DNA of 55,258 nucleotides. Origin: UBA11606 sp049437325 (lineage in GTDB: Bacteria > Actinomycetota > Acidimicrobiia > Acidimicrobiales > Aldehydirespiratoraceae). Positions 52,430 through 55,258 of this stretch are shown piece after piece. Location of the stretch: assembly GCA_049437325.1 (NCBI GenBank), contig JBMTIM010000014.1, positions 1-55,258 of the forward strand. The letters run 5' to 3'. The notes below the pieces were generated by a model. The model saw nothing but the letters and a program-made list of their open reading frames with translations, did no database searches and was not told the DNA's origin. The translations under genes and the position numbers were made by a program. Every line of letters begins with the position of its first letter. Position 1 is the first letter of the stretch.

Positions 52430-53478
52430 CAGGCGTTGGTAAGCAGCGCAGCGGCGTCGGCCACGACCCGTTCGGTCGCCTTGTGGGCGGCCGGTGACAC
52501 GGCGCCCATGATCGTGAACGAGTGAGGTAAGGAGCCTTCGCAGCGGTGGGTGACTGGGACGCCGGCGTTGCGCAGCTTCTCGGCGTAGGCGTCGCCCTGG
52601 GTTCGCAGCGGGTCGAACCCGGCGGTCACGACGAGCGCCGGCGGCAGGCCTGCAAGATCGGGAGCAAGCGCAGGGCTGGCCCGCAGGTCGGTGGCTTCGT
52701 CGTCGCCGACACCACCCATGAGGGCGAAGAACTGCAGCGTTGTTTCCGACAGCGGCCAGGCGTCGGCCATGGTGTCGCGTGACCCGCCCTGCCAGGTGGC
52801 GTCGGTACCCGGGTACAGCAGCAGTTGGGCGAGCGGGGCCGACAGTCCTTCGCGGCGGCGGTGTTGGCACACAACGGCCGAGATCTTGCCGCCCTGGGAG
52901 GTACCACCCACCGCGACCCGGGCGGGGTCGACACCGAGGCCATCGGCGTGGTCGAGCACCCACTGGTAGGCCGCGCAGGCGTCGACAACATCGGCCGGGA
53001 AGGGGTGTTCGGGGGCGAGGCGATACTCGACCGAAATGACGACAGCCTGGCATGCGTCGGCCAGCATCGAGCACAGGGTGTGGTCGGTGTCGAGGTTGCC
53101 GATCACGCCGCCTCCCTGATGGAACCAGACGATGGCATCGGCCCGACCGGTGGTGTGGGCCGGGTGGTAGAGCCGTACGGCGAGCTCGCCGGCCGGCCCG
53201 GGGATGGTGCGGTCGTGAACCGAAACGGTTGCGAGCGGTGGGGCGGAGCCGATCGCGACCATGGCGTCGAACCCAGCCCGGATCGTGGCGGGGGTGATGT
53301 CGGTCGGCGGGTTTCGTTGCTGCGCAGCTCGCACGAGCGAGCCGAAGGCGTGGACGTGCAGGTCGAGGGTATGCCCGTCGGTTGTGGGCGGGTCGCCGTG
53401 GCGGCGACGCAGCAGCGGCGGGGGAAGGCGACGTTGCCCGCGGGCGAGCGAGCGGGCGAGTCGGTCTCGGAGGCTCAT
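52429..53478 (-). CDS. HSL-family alpha/beta hydrolase (esterase/lipase)
   Basis: This 349-aa hormone-sensitive-lipase-type hydrolase has an oxyanion-hole motif HQGGGVIGN where HGGG is usual, SVEYRLAPEHPFPA, the nucleophile elbow GGTSQGG, an Asp in TAGFDPLRTQG and a His in GSLPHSFT. The basic N-terminal segment (RLARSLARGQRRLPP) is not a signal peptide. The ATG at 53478 overlaps the guaB stop (ATGA), and the stop overlaps the Nei start. It is predicted to hydrolyse short- to medium-chain esters. Confidence 0.87.
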   Translation of the reverse strand: MSLRDRLARSLARGQRRLPPPLLRRRHGDPPTTDGHTLDLHVHAFGSLVRAAQQRNPPTDITPATIRAGFDAMVAIGSAPPLATVSVHDRTIPGPAGELAVRLYHPAHTTGRADAIVWFHQGGGVIGNLDTDHTLCSMLADACQAVVISVEYRLAPEHPFPADVVDACAAYQWVLDHADGLGVDPARVAVGGTSQGGKISAVVCQHRRREGLSAPLAQLLLYPGTDATWQGGSRDTMADAWPLSETTLQFFALMGGVGDDEATDLRASPALAPDLAGLPPALVVTAGFDPLRTQGDAYAEKLRNAGVPVTHRCEGSLPHSFTIMGAVSPAAHKATERVVADAAALLTNA

Positions 53479-54923
53479 TCGTCTCGGAGCACGGTGATGT
53501 CGTGGGGGTGGCTTTCGCGCAGGCCGGCGCCGGTGATGCGGGTGAGGCGGGTGCGGTGACGGAGATCGTCGAGGTTGCGGGCACCGGCGTATCCCATGCC
53601 GGAGCGCAGCCCGCCGATGAGCTGGGCGATCAGTTCCGACATGGGCCCGGCGTAGCGGACCCGACCTTCGACGCCTTCGGCAACGTGTTTGCCTGGGGCT
53701 TGGCCGGTTCCGTACCGGTCGCTGGCCCGGCCCCGCATTGCGCCCGACGACCCCATGCCTCGGTAGGTCTTCCACATGGCGCCATCGACCAGTTCGAGTT
53801 CGCCGGGGGCTTCGTCGACCCCGGCGAGCAGGTTGCCGAGCATCACGGCGTCGGCGCCGGCCACGAAGGCTTTGACGATGTCGCCGGAGGTGACAACCCC
53901 GCCGTCAGCAATGATCGGCACGCCGAGGCTGCGACCAGTCTGAACACAGTCGTGGATGGCGGTCATTTGGGGCATGCCGGCACCGGCGACGATGCGGGTG
54001 GTGCAGATGCTTCCCGCTCCGACACCGACCTTGATGACGTCGGCACCGGCCTCGACAAGGGCCTCGACGCCTTCACGGGTGACCACATTGCCGCCGACGA
54101 CGGGAAGGTCGGGCCAGCCTTTTTTGATGGCCCGGACGGCGTCGACGACGCCCTGCGTGTGGCCATGGGCCGTGTCGATCACGACGAGGTCGACACCGGC
54201 AGCGGCGAGCGCGTCGGTGCGTTCGGCGGTGTCGGTCACCCCGACTGCAGCAGCGACACAGAGCCGACCGTCGCCGTCGAGGGTTGCGTGGGGGTAGGCG
54301 ATGCGTTTGTCGATGTCTTTGACGGTGATGAGGCCCTGCAGCACCCCGGCGTCGTCGACGAGGGGGAGTTTTTCGATCCGGTGCTGATGCAGCACGGTGA
54401 CGGCCTCGTCGAGGCTGGTGCCGACTGGGGCGGTGACGAGCCCGTTGGCGGTCATGAAGTCGGTGACTGGCCGGTGGTATTCGTCGCTGGTGCAGAATCG
54501 GACGTCGCGGTTGGTGAGGATGCCGACGAGGCGGCCGTCGGCTTCGCAGATGGGCACGCCGCTGATCTTGTGACGGGCCATCAACGCCTCGGCATCGGCG
54601 AGGGATGCGGTCGGGGCGAGGCTGATGGGTGCGGTGATCATCCCGGCCTGGGCCCGTTTGACCCGGTCGACCTCTTCGGCCTGCTGTTCGACAGTCAGGT
54701 TGCGGTGCAGCACACCGAGGCCACCGGCTCGGGCGATGGCGATCGCCAGTGGCGATTCGGTGACGGTGTCCATCGCCGCTGACAGCAGCGGAACGGCGAG
54801 GCGGATCCCGGCGATCGAGGTCGTGGTGTCGACGTCGGTCGGGAGCACGTCGCTCCAGCCCGGCACCACCAGCACATCGTCGAAGGTCAACGCTTCGGGC
54901 CCGGCGAGCACATCGTCGTTCAT
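53475..54923 (-). CDS. guaB: inosine-5'-monophosphate dehydrogenase
   Basis: This 482-aa enzyme oxidises IMP to XMP with NAD+, the committed step of GMP synthesis. The barrel has the N-terminal TFDDVLVVPG and the catalytic Cys loop GVGAGSICTTR. The mobile flap carries the RASDRYG catalytic Arg-Tyr. Two CBS domains are inserted at about 90-200 (ITAPISLAPTASLADAEALM and VTAPVGTSLDEAVTVL). TATCGT lies 6 nt before the ATG with TTGTTC 16 nt further, indicating leaderless transcription of guaB and the two overlapping downstream genes. Confidence 0.95.
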   Translation of the reverse strand: MNDDVLAGPEALTFDDVLVVPGWSDVLPTDVDTTTSIAGIRLAVPLLSAAMDTVTESPLAIAIARAGGLGVLHRNLTVEQQAEEVDRVKRAQAGMITAPISLAPTASLADAEALMARHKISGVPICEADGRLVGILTNRDVRFCTSDEYHRPVTDFMTANGLVTAPVGTSLDEAVTVLHQHRIEKLPLVDDAGVLQGLITVKDIDKRIAYPHATLDGDGRLCVAAAVGVTDTAERTDALAAAGVDLVVIDTAHGHTQGVVDAVRAIKKGWPDLPVVGGNVVTREGVEALVEAGADVIKVGVGAGSICTTRIVAGAGMPQMTAIHDCVQTGRSLGVPIIADGGVVTSGDIVKAFVAGADAVMLGNLLAGVDEAPGELELVDGAMWKTYRGMGSSGAMRGRASDRYGTGQAPGKHVAEGVEGRVRYAGPMSELIAQLIGGLRSGMGYAGARNLDDLRHRTRLTRITGAGLRESHPHDITVLRDE

Positions 54924-54929
54924 CGCTTC

Positions 54930-54957
54930 ACGATAGGGGAATCCGCGACGAGAACAA
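54930..54957 (-). promoter_or_regulatory. guaB operon promoter
   Basis: On the minus strand, TTGTTC (54952-54957), a 16-nt spacer and TATCGT (54930-54935) lie 6 nt before the guaB ATG. Confidence 0.55.
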
Positions 54958-55022
54958 GGACCCGCTGGCGTTGCGTTCGAACCATGTCACCGTGGGGTTG
55001 GGAGGTCGGCACGCCGAAAACG

Positions 55023-55058
55023 GGGTGGGCCCCCGAACCGAAGTCCAGGGGCCCACCC
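55023..55058 (-). terminator. intrinsic terminator of the right-edge gene
   Basis: Arms 55023-55033 and 55048-55058 are perfect 11-bp complements around a 14-nt loop. On the minus strand the stem is followed by CCGTTTTC. It lies 48 bp past the stop of the partial gene and upstream of the guaB promoter, insulating the two. Confidence 0.65.
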
Positions 55059-55106
55059 ACGTATGTGAGGTCACGAGGGACGATGCCCTCGATCACACCT
55101 CAGACA

Positions 55107-55258
55107 TCAGCCGATGTCGATCGCCTCGTACTCGCAGATCGTCGGGAAGTCAGCCGAGCAAGCGCCGTAGTAGACCTCGTCAGATCCGGCGACCACAAGA
55201 TCACCCGAGTCGGTGACCCGTTCCATCGTCACGACCCACGTATCATCAGCCGACGTAT
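55107..55258 (-). CDS. 3' end of an unidentified, probably extracytoplasmic protein (partial)
   Basis: A minus-strand frame runs in from the right edge and ends at TGA (55107-55109), encoding about 50 residues (…DDTWVVTMERVTDSGDLVVAG… to …ICEYEAIDIG). Two cysteines 11 residues apart and a beta-rich pattern suggest a secreted, disulfide-bonded domain, but the family is not recognisable. The terminator just downstream supports a real gene end. Confidence 0.6.
   Translation of the reverse strand, partial: TSADDTWVVTMERVTDSGDLVVAGSDEVYYGACSADFPTICEYEAIDIG

Overview
The window is one continuous stretch of gene-dense, high-G+C chromosome. The nearest relatives are probably free-living actinobacteria, and Acidimicrobiia (Ilumatobacter-like) fit best. 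This is inferred from the long actinobacterial-type LeuA, two LLM-type (probably F420-using) oxidoreductases, an SCO6745-like protein, a PAC2 protein, a YerB/DUF3048 lipoprotein, very strong G/C third-position bias, and a TAnnnT box 6-8 nt before many start codons (leaderless transcripts). No 16S rRNA or other phylogenetic marker is present, so the class assignment is tentative. There is no tRNA, rRNA, transposase, integrase, phage gene or CRISPR array, and no gene-free stretch longer than about 215 bp.

Layout. 1-8.2 kb: CoA and lipid catabolism, with an SDR, both methylmalonyl-CoA mutase subunits, an amidohydrolase-fold protein, an acyl-CoA synthetase and a divergent SDR. 8.3-12.7 kb: GNAT acetyltransferase, molybdopterin oxidoreductase, DUF3237 protein and thiolase. 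12.7-16 kb: DUF3048 lipoprotein, SRPBCC-like protein, and a three-gene set (50-aa ORF, methyltransferase, inositol/bisphosphate phosphatase). 16-21.6 kb: an LLM oxidoreductase divergent from a tight SDR / iron alcohol dehydrogenase / glutamine-synthetase-like ligase / FAD monooxygenase operon, which looks like a degradation pathway using a gamma-glutamylated amine. 21.7-27.6 kb: M15 carboxypeptidase, acyl-CoA synthetase, acyl-CoA dehydrogenase, then an SCO6745-like protein coupled to a second LLM oxidoreductase. 27.6-33.2 kb: repeat-containing acidic lipoprotein, leuA with a Leu-codon leader peptide and two hairpins, and a secreted modular nuclease. 33.3-40.1 kb: two alpha/beta hydrolases, a paralogue of the first amidohydrolase-fold protein, PAC2, a PrmA-like methyltransferase, SDR and thiolase-like protein. 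40.1-44.5 kb: a 1198-aa GAF/PAS/GGDEF/EAL protein divergent from a crotonase. 44.5-51.6 kb: a four-gene ABC-2 transporter operon divergent from a MacB-like ATPase/FtsX permease pair. 51.7-55 kb: guaB, an HSL-type hydrolase and an Nei-like DNA glycosylase joined by stop/start overlaps, then the 3' end of a secreted-looking protein with its terminator.

The genes together suggest a heterotroph that activates and beta-oxidises diverse carboxylic acids and perhaps terpenoids or sterols. Propionyl-CoA would drain through methylmalonyl-CoA mutase. No single known defence, secretion or biosynthetic island is present. The most distinctive observations are regulatory: the leucine attenuator of leuA, and a uniform leaderless promoter architecture that also exposes two small ORFs (50 and 25 codons).
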